64,000 nt of DNA, from NCBI GenBank assembly GCA_963805305.1, contig CAWDTM010000007.1, positions 186,001 through 250,000 of the forward strand, given 5' to 3'. The number at the start of each line of letters is the position of its first letter. Position 1 is the first letter of the stretch. Shown in pieces: positions 34,806-43,609 of the stretch. The notes under the pieces were generated by a model. It was not told where the DNA came from and did no database searches. It saw nothing but the letters and a program-made list of their open reading frames with translations. The position numbers and the translations under genes are program-made. This stretch comes from CAVXEH01 sp963805305 (lineage in GTDB: Bacteria; Chloroflexota; Limnocylindria; QHBO01).

Positions 34806-35390
34806 ATGGCGCCCTTCGACCGGCGGACCGCGCTCATCGTGGTCGATGTGCAGAATGACTTTGCCGATCCCGGCGGGAGCCTCTCCGTCCAGGGCGGGGC
34901 TTCCATCGTCCCCCGGCTCAACGAGGCCGTCCGTGCCGCCGTCGCCGCCGGTGCCTTCGTCATCTACACCCAGGACTGGCACCCCGCCTCGACGCCCCAT
35001 TTCGCAAAGGACGGCGGAATCTGGCCGGTCCACTGCGTGATGGAGACCTGGGGCGCCGCGCTCCACCCGGACCTCACGGTCGCGGGCCCCCGGGTACGGA
35101 AGGGATCCAACGGGGAGGACGGATATTCGGGGTTCAGGATGCGTGATCCCGTGAGCGGCGAGGAGCGGCCCACCGAGCTCGATGGCCTGCTGCGCGAGCA
35201 CCGGATCGAGCGGGCCGTGGTCTGCGGGCTGGCGACCGATTACTGCGTGAAGGCGACGGCCCTCGACGCGCTTCGGCTGGGATTTCCGACCCGCGTCCTC
35301 ACCACGGGGATCGCGGCGGTGAACCTGGAGGATGGGGACGGCGACCGCGCACTGACGGCGATGGCGGAGGCCGGGGCGGAGCTCTTCTGA
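34806..35390 (+). CDS. pncA: Nicotinamidase / pyrazinamidase (isochorismatase-like hydrolase)
   Basis: A 194-residue cysteine hydrolase. The catalytic triad of nicotinamidases is visible: Asp in IVVDVQNDF, Lys in RVRKGSNGED, and Cys in LATDYCVKAT. The metal-binding residues lie in TQDWHPASTPHF. It deamidates nicotinamide to nicotinate for NAD salvage. The length and motif order match PncA. It is transcribed alone, divergent from the oxidase genes, with a leaderless-type promoter. Confidence 0.9.
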   Translation: MAPFDRRTALIVVDVQNDFADPGGSLSVQGGASIVPRLNEAVRAAVAAGAFVIYTQDWHPASTPHFAKDGGIWPVHCVMETWGAALHPDLTVAGPRVRKGSNGEDGYSGFRMRDPVSGEERPTELDGLLREHRIERAVVCGLATDYCVKATALDALRLGFPTRVLTTGIAAVNLEDGDGDRALTAMAEAGAELF

Positions 35391-35409
35391 CGGCGGCCGC
35401 AGACGACCG

Positions 35410-35604
35410 TCAGCGCGGTGTCCGCCGCCACCCCCATCCCGCCAGGCCGATGCCGACGACCATGGCGATCGCGCCAACGGCGGTCCATGTCAGATCCCGG
35501 GTCATGAAGCTGCGCGGTGCGAAGGGGAGGTTCAGGCCCTGGGCGACCCAGATCGCCCCGGCGACCACCAGCAGCAGCCCCACGATGATCGACCCTGTCC
35601 GCAT
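35410..35604 (-). CDS. Small two-helix membrane protein
   Basis: A 64-residue protein with two hydrophobic helices (SIIVGLLLVVAGAIWVAQG and TAVGAIAMVVGIGLAGWGW) and a short basic tail. No family recognised. The ATG at 35604 is supported by a TATCCT box (35616-35611, minus strand) ending exactly 6 nt upstream, the leaderless pattern seen at other genes here. It converges with pncA. Confidence 0.55.
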   Translation of the reverse strand: MRTGSIIVGLLLVVAGAIWVAQGLNLPFAPRSFMTRDLTWTAVGAIAMVVGIGLAGWGWRRTPR

Positions 35605-35610
35605 GGGAGA

Positions 35611-35616
35611 AGGATA
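35611..35616 (-). promoter_or_regulatory. -10 box (TATCCT), leaderless
   Basis: Minus-strand TATCCT ends 6 nt before the ATG of the small membrane protein; the upstream sequence is pyrimidine-rich and has no ribosome-binding site. Confidence 0.4.
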
Positions 35617-35641
35617 GGTCCGGGGGCATGACCGATGGGTC

Positions 35642-35669
35642 TTGCGGAGCACGGATCGATGCGTATACT
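35642..35669 (+). promoter_or_regulatory. Promoter of zinc-ribbon gene
   Basis: -35-like TTGCGG (35642-35647), 16-bp spacer, -10 TATACT (35664-35669). The predicted start near 35676 leaves a ~145-nt leader, unusually long for this genome. Confidence 0.5.
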
Positions 35670-35710
35670 CCCGCCGTCGGGTTACGGCTCGACGCCGGAT
35701 AGACTTCCCT

Positions 35711-35813
35711 CCCCTCCCACCACATTCACGGTCGGCTCCGGGGCAGCGGCAAGACCCCTGGGTGGCGTCGATGAACGTGGACGGCCCGACACGGCAACCA
35801 TCACTGGGAGGGG
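35711..35813 (+). promoter_or_regulatory. Leader with 9-bp anti-Shine-Dalgarno pairing
   Basis: CCCCTCCCA (35711-35719) is perfectly complementary to TGGGAGGGG (35805-35813), which contains the ribosome-binding site of the zinc-ribbon gene. Pairing would enclose 85 nt and hide the site. A translational switch is an inference; the C-rich run could be coincidental. Confidence 0.35.
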
Positions 35814-35819
35814 TCCTGA

Positions 35820-36140
35820 GTGACCTACACCGATCGGGTCCTGCAGTGTGCGGACTGTGGCGTGGACTTCGTCTTCTCCGCGTCCGAGCAGGAATTCTTC
35901 GCGCAGAAGGGCTTCGCCTCTGCGCCCAAGCGCTGCATGTCGTGTCGCGCCCAGCGTCGGGCCACGATGGGCGGCGGTTCCGGCTCCGGGTACGGCAACG
36001 GCGGCGGCTACGCGCGAGGACCACGCGAGCTGTTCGACGCCACCTGTGCGCGGTGCGGCAAGGAGACGCAGGTCCCGTTCCGTCCGACGGGCGCCCGTCC
36101 GGTCTACTGCAGCGACTGCTTCCGCCTGATGCGCGGCTGA
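35820..36140 (+). CDS. Zinc-ribbon protein with two CxxC-pair domains
   Basis: A 106-residue cytoplasmic protein with four CxxC motifs: CADC (residues 10-13) and CMSC form the N-terminal probable zinc-binding domain (sequence like QEFFAQKGFASAPKRC), and CARC and CSDC form a second C-terminal ribbon. A Gly/Ser-rich linker joins them. Proteins of this type are common in Chloroflexota and deep-branching bacteria and have no firm function; nucleic-acid binding is plausible. The GTG follows a strong GGGAGGGG site by 6 nt. A 14-bp hairpin terminator lies downstream. Confidence 0.8.
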   Translation: MTYTDRVLQCADCGVDFVFSASEQEFFAQKGFASAPKRCMSCRAQRRATMGGGSGSGYGNGGGYARGPRELFDATCARCGKETQVPFRPTGARPVYCSDCFRLMRG

Positions 36141-36162
36141 TTCGCTTCCCGGAGCAGCACAG

Positions 36163-36197
36163 ACCGGGCGGCCCGCGCAACAGGCGGGCCGCCCGGT
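36163..36197. terminator. Strong GC hairpin after zinc-ribbon gene
   Basis: A perfect 14-bp stem, 36163-36176 with 36184-36197, loop GCAACAG, 23 nt after the zinc-ribbon stop and just upstream of the tkt promoter. No T-tract, but the placement and stability suit an intrinsic terminator in a high-GC genome. Confidence 0.65.
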
Positions 36198-36218
36198 TCG
36201 CTCTCCGGCTCCGCGCGG

Positions 36219-36247
36219 TTGGGGCCCGAAGCGTTGCCTCGTATCAT
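36219..36247 (+). promoter_or_regulatory. Promoter of pentose-phosphate operon
   Basis: -35 TTGGGG (36219-36224), 17-bp spacer, -10 TATCAT (36242-36247), predicted start near 36254. Unlike several neighbours, this transcript has a ~38-nt leader with GGAG before the GTG. Confidence 0.5.
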
Positions 36248-36291
36248 GGGTAGGAACATGTGAACGAGAAGCGATTCGGAGCTGAGCAAAC

Positions 36292-38151
36292 GTGACGAAT
36301 GACAACGACCTGTGGCGCGAGCTGGGGCAGCAGCTGCGCGTCGACTCCATCAGATCCAGCTCGACGGCGGGATCGGGGCACCCCACCTCCTCGATGTCGG
36401 GCGCGGACCTGATGGCGGTGCTGATGGCGAAGCACCTGCGCTATGACTTCGGCAAGCCGGCGAACCCGAACAACGACCACCTCATCTTCTCGAAGGGCCA
36501 TGCGTCGCCGCTGCTCTACGCGATGTACAAGGCGGCCGGCGCCATCTCCGACGAGGAGATGCTCACCTTCCGCAAGCTCGGGAGCCGCATCGAGGGCCAT
36601 CCGACGCCGATCCTTCCCTGGGTCGACGTCGCGACCGGCTCCCTCGGCCAGGGCCTGCCCGTCGCAGTCGGCGTCGCGCTGGCCGGCAAGCGGCTCGACC
36701 GCCTTCCGTACCGGGTCTGGGTCCTGTGCGGTGATTCGGAGATGGCCGAGGGGTCCATCTGGGAGGCGGTCGAGCATGCCGCGTTCGGCGGGCTCGACAA
36801 CCTGACCGCGATCATCGACGTCAACCGGCTTGGGCAGACCGGGGAGACGATGCATGGCTGGGACCTCGACAGCTACGCGAATCGGGCGAAGGCCTCCGGC
36901 TGGCACACCATCGAGATCGACGGCCACGATGTTGCCGCCATCGACAGGGCCTACGAGGAGGCGCTGGCGACGAGCGGCCGCCCGACCATGATCCTGGCCA
37001 GGACGGAGAAGGGCCATGGGGTCGCGGAGGTCGCGAACAAGAACGGCTTCCACGGCAAGCCGCTGCCCCACCCGGAGGCCGCGATCGAGGAGCTTGGCGG
37101 GATCCGGAACCTGCACGTCGACGTTCACCAGCCCGATGGCGACGGATCACCGCACCGGTTCGAGGCCGGTGCGCTCGCGCTCCCGAAGTACGAGCTCGGC
37201 GGCAAGGAGGCCACGCGGCGGGCGTACGGCGACGCCCTCGTGGCCCTCGGCCGCGCCCGCGGCGACGTCGTCGCCCTCGACGGCGAGGTGAGCAACTCCA
37301 CCTACGCGGAGGCCTTCAAGGAGGCGTTCCCGGACCGCTACTTCGAGATGTACATCGCGGAGCAGCAGATGGTTGCGGCCGCGGTGGGCCTCCAGGTCCG
37401 CGGCTGGCGACCGTTCGCGAGCACCTTCGCCGCCTTCCTCTCCCGGGCGTACGATTTCGTCCGGATGGCGGCCGTAAGCCGCGCGAGCATCGTGCTGGCC
37501 GGCTCGCACGCCGGGGTGAGCATCGGCGAGGATGGGCCATCGCAGATGGCGCTCGAGGATATCGCCTCGCTGCGGGCTGTCTTCGGCAGCACGGTCCTCT
37601 ACCCATCGGACCCGAACCAGACCGCGGACCTGATGCGGCAGCTGCCGGATCGTGAGGGGATCGTCTTCCTGCGCACGACGCGCGAGAAGACACCGGTCAT
37701 CTATGCGCCCGGCGAGAGCTTCCCGATCGGCGGCAGCCGGGTCGTCCGCGAGTCGACCGCGGACCGGGTCACGCTGGTCGGCGCCGGCATCACGCTCCAC
37801 GAAGCCATGAAGGCCGCCGACCTGCTCGCGGGGGAGGGGGTCGCGGCCCGGGTCGTCGACCTGTACAGCATCAAGCCCATCGACACCGACACGCTCCTGG
37901 CGGCCGCGCGGGACACCGGGGCCATCGTGACGGTCGAGGACCACTTCCCCGAGGGCGGCCTCGGTGACGCGGTGCTCGAGGCATACCAGGGCCTGGGGGC
38001 CGACCACCCGCGGGTGGTCCGCCTGGCCGTCCGCCACATGCCCGGGTCCGCAACACCCGACGAGCAGCTCGCGGCCGCCGGCATCGACGCCGCGGCCATC
38101 GCGCGGGCCGCCCGACGGCTCGTCGCCGCCCCGGCCGGCACATCGGCCTAG
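36292..38151 (+). CDS. tkt: Transketolase
   Basis: A 619-residue thiamine-diphosphate enzyme that moves two-carbon units between sugar phosphates. The substrate-binding segment SSTAGSGHPTSSMSGADLM is near the N terminus. The ThDP-binding motif begins GDSEMAEGSIWEA (GDS in place of the usual GDG) and ends NRLGQ. The pyrimidine-domain glutamate is in YIAEQQMVAAAVGL. The length is slightly below the E. coli enzyme but all three domains are present. It is the first gene of the pentose-phosphate operon and is followed after 13 nt by tal. Confidence 0.92.
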   Translation: MTNDNDLWRELGQQLRVDSIRSSSTAGSGHPTSSMSGADLMAVLMAKHLRYDFGKPANPNNDHLIFSKGHASPLLYAMYKAAGAISDEEMLTFRKLGSRIEGHPTPILPWVDVATGSLGQGLPVAVGVALAGKRLDRLPYRVWVLCGDSEMAEGSIWEAVEHAAFGGLDNLTAIIDVNRLGQTGETMHGWDLDSYANRAKASGWHTIEIDGHDVAAIDRAYEEALATSGRPTMILARTEKGHGVAEVANKNGFHGKPLPHPEAAIEELGGIRNLHVDVHQPDGDGSPHRFEAGALALPKYELGGKEATRRAYGDALVALGRARGDVVALDGEVSNSTYAEAFKEAFPDRYFEMYIAEQQMVAAAVGLQVRGWRPFASTFAAFLSRAYDFVRMAAVSRASIVLAGSHAGVSIGEDGPSQMALEDIASLRAVFGSTVLYPSDPNQTADLMRQLPDREGIVFLRTTREKTPVIYAPGESFPIGGSRVVRESTADRVTLVGAGITLHEAMKAADLLAGEGVAARVVDLYSIKPIDTDTLLAAARDTGAIVTVEDHFPEGGLGDAVLEAYQGLGADHPRVVRLAVRHMPGSATPDEQLAAAGIDAAAIARAARRLVAAPAGTSA

Positions 38152-38164
38152 CAAGGAGGCTCCG

Positions 38165-39268
38165 TTGAACACGCTCCAGCGGCTTCACGCCGAGCAGGAC
38201 CAGTCGCCGTGGATCGACTACATCGATCGGCAGCTGATCGAGAGCGGTCGGCTCGACGAGCTGATCGAGTCCGGGATCCGGGGACTGACCAGCAACCCGA
38301 CCATCTTCGCCAAGGCGATCGCGGGCGGGCACTATGACGACCTGATCCGCCGCATGATCGGCGCAAGCGAGGGGAACCAGGCAATCTACCAGGCCATCGC
38401 CGCCGGCGACGTCGGTGACGCGGCCGATCGGCTCAGACGCGTCTTCGACACCTCCGACGGAGCCGATGGCTTCGCCAGCATCGAGGTCGAGCCTGACCTG
38501 GCTTCGGACACGAACGCGACCCTGGCCCGGGCGCGTGAGCTGTGGCGCCTCCTGGGACGGCCGAACGTCTTCATCAAGATCCCTGCCACGCCGGCCGGGA
38601 TCCCGGCCATCGAGGCGGCGATCGCGGACGGGATCAACGTGAACGTGACGCTCATGTTCAGCGTCGAGGTCTACCGCCAGGTTGCCATGGCCTACATCGG
38701 CGGGCTGCGACGACGCCTGGCCGCGGGGCAGGACGTCCACGGGGTAGCCTCGGTCGCCAGCTTCTTCGTCAGCCGGGTCGACTCCAAGGTCGACAAGATG
38801 CTCGAGGCAAACGGCACCGATGCGGCCCTGAACGCGCGCGGCACGGCCGCGATCGCGAACGCCCGCCTGGCCTACGAGGTCTACCAGGAGCTGTTCCACG
38901 GCCCGGAGTTCGCGGAGCTGCGCGGGGCCGGCGCCCGGGTCCAGCGCTGCCTCTGGGCATCGACCTCGACCAAGAACCCGTCCTATCCGGACATCCTGTA
39001 CGTCGCGGAGCTCATCGGCCCCGAGACGGTGAACACCATGCCCATGGAGACCATCGAGGCCTTCCTCGACCACGGCGAGGTGCGCCGCACGCTCGATCGT
39101 GACCTGCACGCCGCGCATGACGCGGTGAGGGCCGTCGAGGGCAGCGGCGTCAGCATGGAGCGGGTCACCGCGGAGCTCCTCGATGAGGGCGTCACCTCGT
39201 TTGCCAAGAGCTTCGACGACCTGATCGCCACGATCGACGGCAAGCGCGAGGCGCTGGCGACGGCATGA
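38165..39268 (+). CDS. tal: Transaldolase
   Basis: A 367-residue transaldolase of the long actinobacterial/cyanobacterial type. It has GIRGLTSNPTIFAKAI near the N terminus and the Schiff-base lysine in NVFIKIPATPAGIPAI. It transfers dihydroxyacetone units between sedoheptulose 7-phosphate and glyceraldehyde 3-phosphate. The TTG start is fixed by an AAGGAGG ribosome-binding site 5-6 nt upstream; the longer frame runs back into tkt. The stop overlaps pgi by 4 nt. In some bacteria transaldolase and a Pgi-like domain are fused; here they are separate but coupled. Confidence 0.92.
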   Translation: MNTLQRLHAEQDQSPWIDYIDRQLIESGRLDELIESGIRGLTSNPTIFAKAIAGGHYDDLIRRMIGASEGNQAIYQAIAAGDVGDAADRLRRVFDTSDGADGFASIEVEPDLASDTNATLARARELWRLLGRPNVFIKIPATPAGIPAIEAAIADGINVNVTLMFSVEVYRQVAMAYIGGLRRRLAAGQDVHGVASVASFFVSRVDSKVDKMLEANGTDAALNARGTAAIANARLAYEVYQELFHGPEFAELRGAGARVQRCLWASTSTKNPSYPDILYVAELIGPETVNTMPMETIEAFLDHGEVRRTLDRDLHAAHDAVRAVEGSGVSMERVTAELLDEGVTSFAKSFDDLIATIDGKREALATA

Positions 39269-40971
39269 GCGGGCAGCGTTCGGGCGAGGCCGCGATGGCG
39301 AACCATCTCGGCACGGCCATCGACGAGCGCCTGGCGGCGTGGGAGCGCGACCGTGTCGCCGCGCGGCTGTGGGCCAAGGACGGTGCGCTGTGGCAGGCAT
39401 CGGGCAAGCCGCCCGAGGCGCTCGCCGCCTGGATGGGCTGGCTCGACCTGCCGATCGTGATGGCGGCGCGGGTGTCCGAGCTGGAGCACCTGGCGCAGGC
39501 CGTTGGTGCGGACGGCTATCGGCGAGCCGCCGTGCTGGGGATGGGCGGCTCCTCGCTCGCGCCCGAGCTCTTCAGCCGGGTCTTCGATGCAGCCGACGGC
39601 GCAGCGGAGCTTCGCATCCTGGACTCGACCCACCCCGATGCGGTCCGCGGATTCCGCGAGTGGGCCACCGCGGAGCGGACCATCTTCTGCGTCTCGTCGA
39701 AATCGGGTGGCACGACCGAGCCGAATGCGTTCCATGCGGCCATGGCCGAGGTGGCGCCCGCGCTCGACTTCCTGGCGATCACCGACCCGGGCACCTCGCT
39801 CGCAGAGCTGGCGCGTGCCCAGGAGTTCCGCGGGATCGTCGACGCGCCGCCGGACGTGGGGGGGCGCTACTCGGCGCTCACCGTCTTTGGTCTCGTGCCC
39901 GCGGCGCTCCACGGCGTGGACCTGGCGGGTCTCCTGGCGAGCGCTGCCGCGATGGCGGAGGCGTGCCGGGTGCCCGCGACGACTAATCCCGCCCTGCGGC
40001 TCGGCGCGTTCATGGGTGAGGCGGCCCGGGCCGGACGTGACAAGCTCACGGTGCTCACCTCTCCACGGTTGTCATCGTTCGGGGATTGGGTCGAGCAGCT
40101 CGTCGCGGAGAGCACCGGGAAGCAGGGTACCGGCATCGTCCCGATCGTTGGCGAGGCGCCCGGTGCCCCGGAGGCCTACGCGGCAGACCGCTGCTTCGTC
40201 TTCGTCGCGCTCGCGGCGGAAGCGGATCCGGCCCACGCGGCGCTGGCGGCCACTCTTCGCCGGCTGGGGCATCCGGTGGAGGAGATCGTGCTCGCGGATA
40301 AACTCGACGTTGGTGGCGAGTTCCTGCGGTGGGAGATCGCCACCGCTTCGGCGGGCATCGTGCTGGGAATCGATCCGTTCGACCAGCCGAACGTCCAGGA
40401 GTCGAAGGACGCCACGAAGGCGTTGCTCGCCGCGTTTGCGCGCGACGGCGCGCTGCCGAGCCCCGCGCCGATCGTCGCGGAGGAGGGGATCGCCGTCTAC
40501 GCCGACCCGGCCGCCATCGGTGACACCCCGGTCAGCGTGGACGGTGCCGTGCGCCAGCTCCTCTCGCTCGTCTCGGCGGGCGACTACCTGGCCCTCCTCG
40601 TCTACCTGCCCCGTGATCCGGATCTCGTTGACCGCTTCGAAGCCCTTCGGCTCGAGCTCCGTGACCGGCTGGGGGTGGCGACCACCCTCGGATTCGGTCC
40701 GCGCTTCCTCCACTCGACCGGCCAGCTGCACAAGGGCGGTCCGCCAAGCGGCGTCTTCCTGCAGGTGACCGCCGAGCCGCGCAAGGACCTCCCCATCCCG
40801 GGGTGGCGCGAGAGCTTCGGCACGCTGGTCGCAGCCCAGGCGCTGGGCGACCTCACCTCCCTGCAGAAACGGCGCCGACGGGCGATCCGGGTTCATCTCT
40901 CCGAGCAAGCCGGGGGGCTCGAGCGCCTCGAGCACTCGATCCGGCAGGCGATCGCGCTCACCGGCGGCTGA
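39265..40971 (+). CDS. pgi: Glucose-6-phosphate isomerase, TalPgi-type
   Basis: A 568-residue sugar isomerase (SIS-fold) protein. The first SIS domain shows AAVLGMGGSSLAPELFSRVF and ILDSTHP, with a phosphate loop in FCVSSKSGGTTEPNAFHAAM. The C-terminal LGFGPRFLHSTGQLHKGGPP carries the His and Lys expected in the active site. This sequence type matches the isomerase half of bifunctional transaldolase/glucose-6-phosphate isomerases rather than classic E. coli Pgi. It interconverts glucose 6-phosphate and fructose 6-phosphate. The ATG at 39265 overlaps the tal stop; ATG 39295 is an alternative start. Confidence 0.88.
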   Translation: MSGQRSGEAAMANHLGTAIDERLAAWERDRVAARLWAKDGALWQASGKPPEALAAWMGWLDLPIVMAARVSELEHLAQAVGADGYRRAAVLGMGGSSLAPELFSRVFDAADGAAELRILDSTHPDAVRGFREWATAERTIFCVSSKSGGTTEPNAFHAAMAEVAPALDFLAITDPGTSLAELARAQEFRGIVDAPPDVGGRYSALTVFGLVPAALHGVDLAGLLASAAAMAEACRVPATTNPALRLGAFMGEAARAGRDKLTVLTSPRLSSFGDWVEQLVAESTGKQGTGIVPIVGEAPGAPEAYAADRCFVFVALAAEADPAHAALAATLRRLGHPVEEIVLADKLDVGGEFLRWEIATASAGIVLGIDPFDQPNVQESKDATKALLAAFARDGALPSPAPIVAEEGIAVYADPAAIGDTPVSVDGAVRQLLSLVSAGDYLALLVYLPRDPDLVDRFEALRLELRDRLGVATTLGFGPRFLHSTGQLHKGGPPSGVFLQVTAEPRKDLPIPGWRESFGTLVAAQALGDLTSLQKRRRRAIRVHLSEQAGGLERLEHSIRQAIALTGG

Positions 40972-41031
40972 CGGGACGCCGCAGAGGCGCCAGACTGACA
41001 AGCGAACGACAGCGGAAGGAGCGAACGGCCG

Positions 41032-41976
41032 ATGCAGATCGCGGTCGCCGGCCTTGGCCGGATGGGGGCCGGGATGGCGCGTAGACTGGCGCGCGGCGGA
41101 CACGACGTGGTCGCCTGGAACCGCCACCCCGAGGTGACACGACAGCTTGCGGCGGAGCCCGAGAACGAGGGGCGGGTCGCGGTCGCGGAGCCGCTGGAGC
41201 AGGTCGTGGGCATGATGACCGGCCCGCGCCACGTCATCATCAGCGTCCCGTCCGGCGACGCGACCGAGGAGATGATCGATCGCCTGACCGGGCTGCTCGA
41301 GAAGGGCGACGTCATTGTCGACGCGGGCAACTCGAACTTCCACGACAGCCAGCGCCGGGCCGCCAAGGTCGAGGAACGCGGCCTGGAGTGGCTGGACATG
41401 GGCGTGAGCGGGGGTGTGTGGGGGCTGACCGTGGGCTTCTGCGCCATGCTCGGCGGCAAGCGCCCGATCTACGACAGGTTCGAGCCTGCGGTGCGCACGT
41501 TGGCGCCGGCCTCGGGATTCCTGTACTGCGGGCCGGCGGGTGCGGGCCACTACGTCAAGATGGTCCACAACGGGATCGAGTACGGCCAGATGCAGGCGAT
41601 CAGCGAAGGGTTCGACATCCTCCACGCCTCCGATTACGAGCTGGACCTGGCGGCCATCGCCGAGATGTGGAACCACGGATCGGTGATCCGCTCGTGGCTC
41701 ATGGAGCTCGCCGCGAGCGCCTTCACGCGCGAGGGTCCTGACCTGGCGGCCATCAAGGGATGGGTCAACGACTCCGGCGAGGGCCGCTGGACCGTGCTCG
41801 ACGCCATCGACCACGATGTGCCGGCGCCCATCATCACGCTCTCGCTCATGCAACGCTTCCGCAGCCGTCGCGAGCCTGATTCGTTCACGGACCGTGTGCT
41901 CGCGGCCCTGCGCAACGAGTTCGGCGGCCACGCCATCGTGAGCGCCGGCGACGACGCCGGCGGGGAGGGGCACTGA
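41032..41976 (+). CDS. gnd: 6-phosphogluconate dehydrogenase (decarboxylating), short GndA type
   Basis: A 314-residue enzyme of the short, often NAD-preferring 6-phosphogluconate dehydrogenase group (classic Gnd is ~470). The nucleotide-binding motif is AVAGLGRMGAGMARRL. VDAGNSNFHDSQRR and MGVSGGVWGL bind substrate, and the catalytic Lys and Glu are in YVKMVHNGIEYGQMQAISEG. It yields ribulose 5-phosphate, CO2 and reduced cofactor. A ribosome-binding site AAGGAG precedes the ATG after a 60-nt gap from pgi, and zwf follows after 6 nt. Confidence 0.92.
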   Translation: MQIAVAGLGRMGAGMARRLARGGHDVVAWNRHPEVTRQLAAEPENEGRVAVAEPLEQVVGMMTGPRHVIISVPSGDATEEMIDRLTGLLEKGDVIVDAGNSNFHDSQRRAAKVEERGLEWLDMGVSGGVWGLTVGFCAMLGGKRPIYDRFEPAVRTLAPASGFLYCGPAGAGHYVKMVHNGIEYGQMQAISEGFDILHASDYELDLAAIAEMWNHGSVIRSWLMELAASAFTREGPDLAAIKGWVNDSGEGRWTVLDAIDHDVPAPIITLSLMQRFRSRREPDSFTDRVLAALRNEFGGHAIVSAGDDAGGEGH

Positions 41977-41982
41977 GGCGAG

Positions 41983-43608
41983 ATGGCTGCCGCGACCCCC
42001 ACCACCCTTCCCCCGGTCCTCCCCGAGCAGGCGGCCCATCACGGTGATGGGTCGCGGCATCTCGCCAACCCTCTGCGCGAGGGTCTCCGCCTGGAACGGA
42101 TTCCCGAGCCGTGCACCATGGTCATCTGCGGCGCCACGGGGGATTTGACCCAGCGGAAGCTCGGCCCGGCGCTCTACAACCTCATGCTCGGCGGCTTCCT
42201 GCCGCCGGAGTTCACGGTGGTTGGCTTCGCGCGGCGGGAGATGAGCGACGACGACTTCCGCGACCATCTCCGCACCGGGATCGACGAGTACAGCCGCAAC
42301 CGTCCCGTGAAGCGCTCGGTCTGGGATTCGTTCAGCGACGGGATCCGGTACCACCGCGGCGAGTTCCACGAGCCATCGGCGTACGAGGAGCTGGCGAAGC
42401 TGCTCGACCGGATCGACCGGGACCGTGGGACCGGCGGGAATCGGCTCTTCTACCTGGCCGTGCCGCCCGTCCTGTACCCGGAGATCGTCAAGCAGCTGGG
42501 GAAGGCCCGCCTCGCCGCGGACGGCGACCGCCGCTCCGACGGCAAGCACGGCTGGGTGCGGGTCATCGTCGAGAAGCCCTTCGGGTACGACCTCGGATCG
42601 GCGAGGAAGCTGAACCGGGAGATCCGCGAAGCCTTCGAGGAGGAGCAGGTCTACCGCATCGACCACTACCTGGGTAAGGAGACGGTCCAGAACCTGGCCG
42701 TCTTCCGCTTCGGGAACGGCCTCTTCGAGCCCATCTGGAACCGGCGCTACATCGACAGCGTGCAGATCACCGTCGCGGAGACGGTGGGTGTCGAGGGGCG
42801 CGGCGAGTTCTATGACCAGACTGGTGCGCTGCGCGACATCGTCCAGAACCATGCCCTGCAGCTCATGAGCGTGTTCGCCATGGAGCCGCCGGTCGAGTTC
42901 GCCGCCTCCGACCTCCGCGACGAGAAGCTCAAGGTCCTGCGGGCCGTGCATCCCATGGCCGTGACCGATGTCGCCAGCCGGGCGATCCGGGGCCAGTATG
43001 TCTCCGGCTGGGTGGAGGGCCAGAAGATGCGCTCCTACCGCGACGAGCCGGAGGTTGACCCGGAGTCGCAGACGGAGACGTATGTCGCCCTCAAGCTGGC
43101 CATCGACTCCTGGCGCTGGGCCGGGGTGCCGTTCTACCTCCGCACCGGCAAGGGAATGCCAACCCGGGTCACGGAGATCGCGGTGCAGTTCCGTCGCGCT
43201 CCGCTGGCCCTCTTCGCGCGGACGGGCGCCTCGCAGATCGACCCGAACATCCTCGCCATCCGCATCCAGCCTGACGAGGGGATCCTCCTGCGGTTCGGCG
43301 CCAAGGTGCCGGGGCAGGGACTCCAGATCCGCAGCGTCAACATGGACTTCCGATACGGCTCCTCGTTCGCCGTCGACTCGCCCGACGCGTACGAGACCCT
43401 TCTCCTCGACGCCATGATCGGCGACGCATCGCTCTTCACGCGCGACGACGAGGTCGAGCGCGCGTGGGAGATCCTCGATCCGATTCTTCGCGCGTGGGCC
43501 ACGGAGGGACAGGGCGGCCCGCTCCATTTCTACGCAGCCGGCACCTGGGGGCCCCCGGCCAGCGACGACATGCTGGAGCGCGACCGTCGCGCCTGGCGTC
43601 GCCTGTAG
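41983..43608 (+). CDS. zwf: Glucose-6-phosphate 1-dehydrogenase
   Basis: A 541-residue enzyme. The cofactor motif is VICGATGDLTQRKLGPALYN near residue 45, the EKPFGYDLGSA segment follows, and the substrate-binding/catalytic motif is YRIDHYLGKETVQN at about residues 223-236. It oxidises glucose 6-phosphate to 6-phosphogluconolactone, the entry to the oxidative branch. The first ~40 residues are a Pro-rich extension before the conserved fold. It is followed by opcA, whose product assembles or activates this enzyme in related bacteria. Confidence 0.94.
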   Translation: MAAATPTTLPPVLPEQAAHHGDGSRHLANPLREGLRLERIPEPCTMVICGATGDLTQRKLGPALYNLMLGGFLPPEFTVVGFARREMSDDDFRDHLRTGIDEYSRNRPVKRSVWDSFSDGIRYHRGEFHEPSAYEELAKLLDRIDRDRGTGGNRLFYLAVPPVLYPEIVKQLGKARLAADGDRRSDGKHGWVRVIVEKPFGYDLGSARKLNREIREAFEEEQVYRIDHYLGKETVQNLAVFRFGNGLFEPIWNRRYIDSVQITVAETVGVEGRGEFYDQTGALRDIVQNHALQLMSVFAMEPPVEFAASDLRDEKLKVLRAVHPMAVTDVASRAIRGQYVSGWVEGQKMRSYRDEPEVDPESQTETYVALKLAIDSWRWAGVPFYLRTGKGMPTRVTEIAVQFRRAPLALFARTGASQIDPNILAIRIQPDEGILLRFGAKVPGQGLQIRSVNMDFRYGSSFAVDSPDAYETLLLDAMIGDASLFTRDDEVERAWEILDPILRAWATEGQGGPLHFYAAGTWGPPASDDMLERDRRAWRRL

Positions 43609-43609
43609 C

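Noticed and set aside
36316..38151. Non-canonical GDS in the ThDP motif of transketolase as a sign of inactivity
   Set aside because: The third position of the GDG motif varies in active transketolase-family enzymes, and all other key motifs are present.
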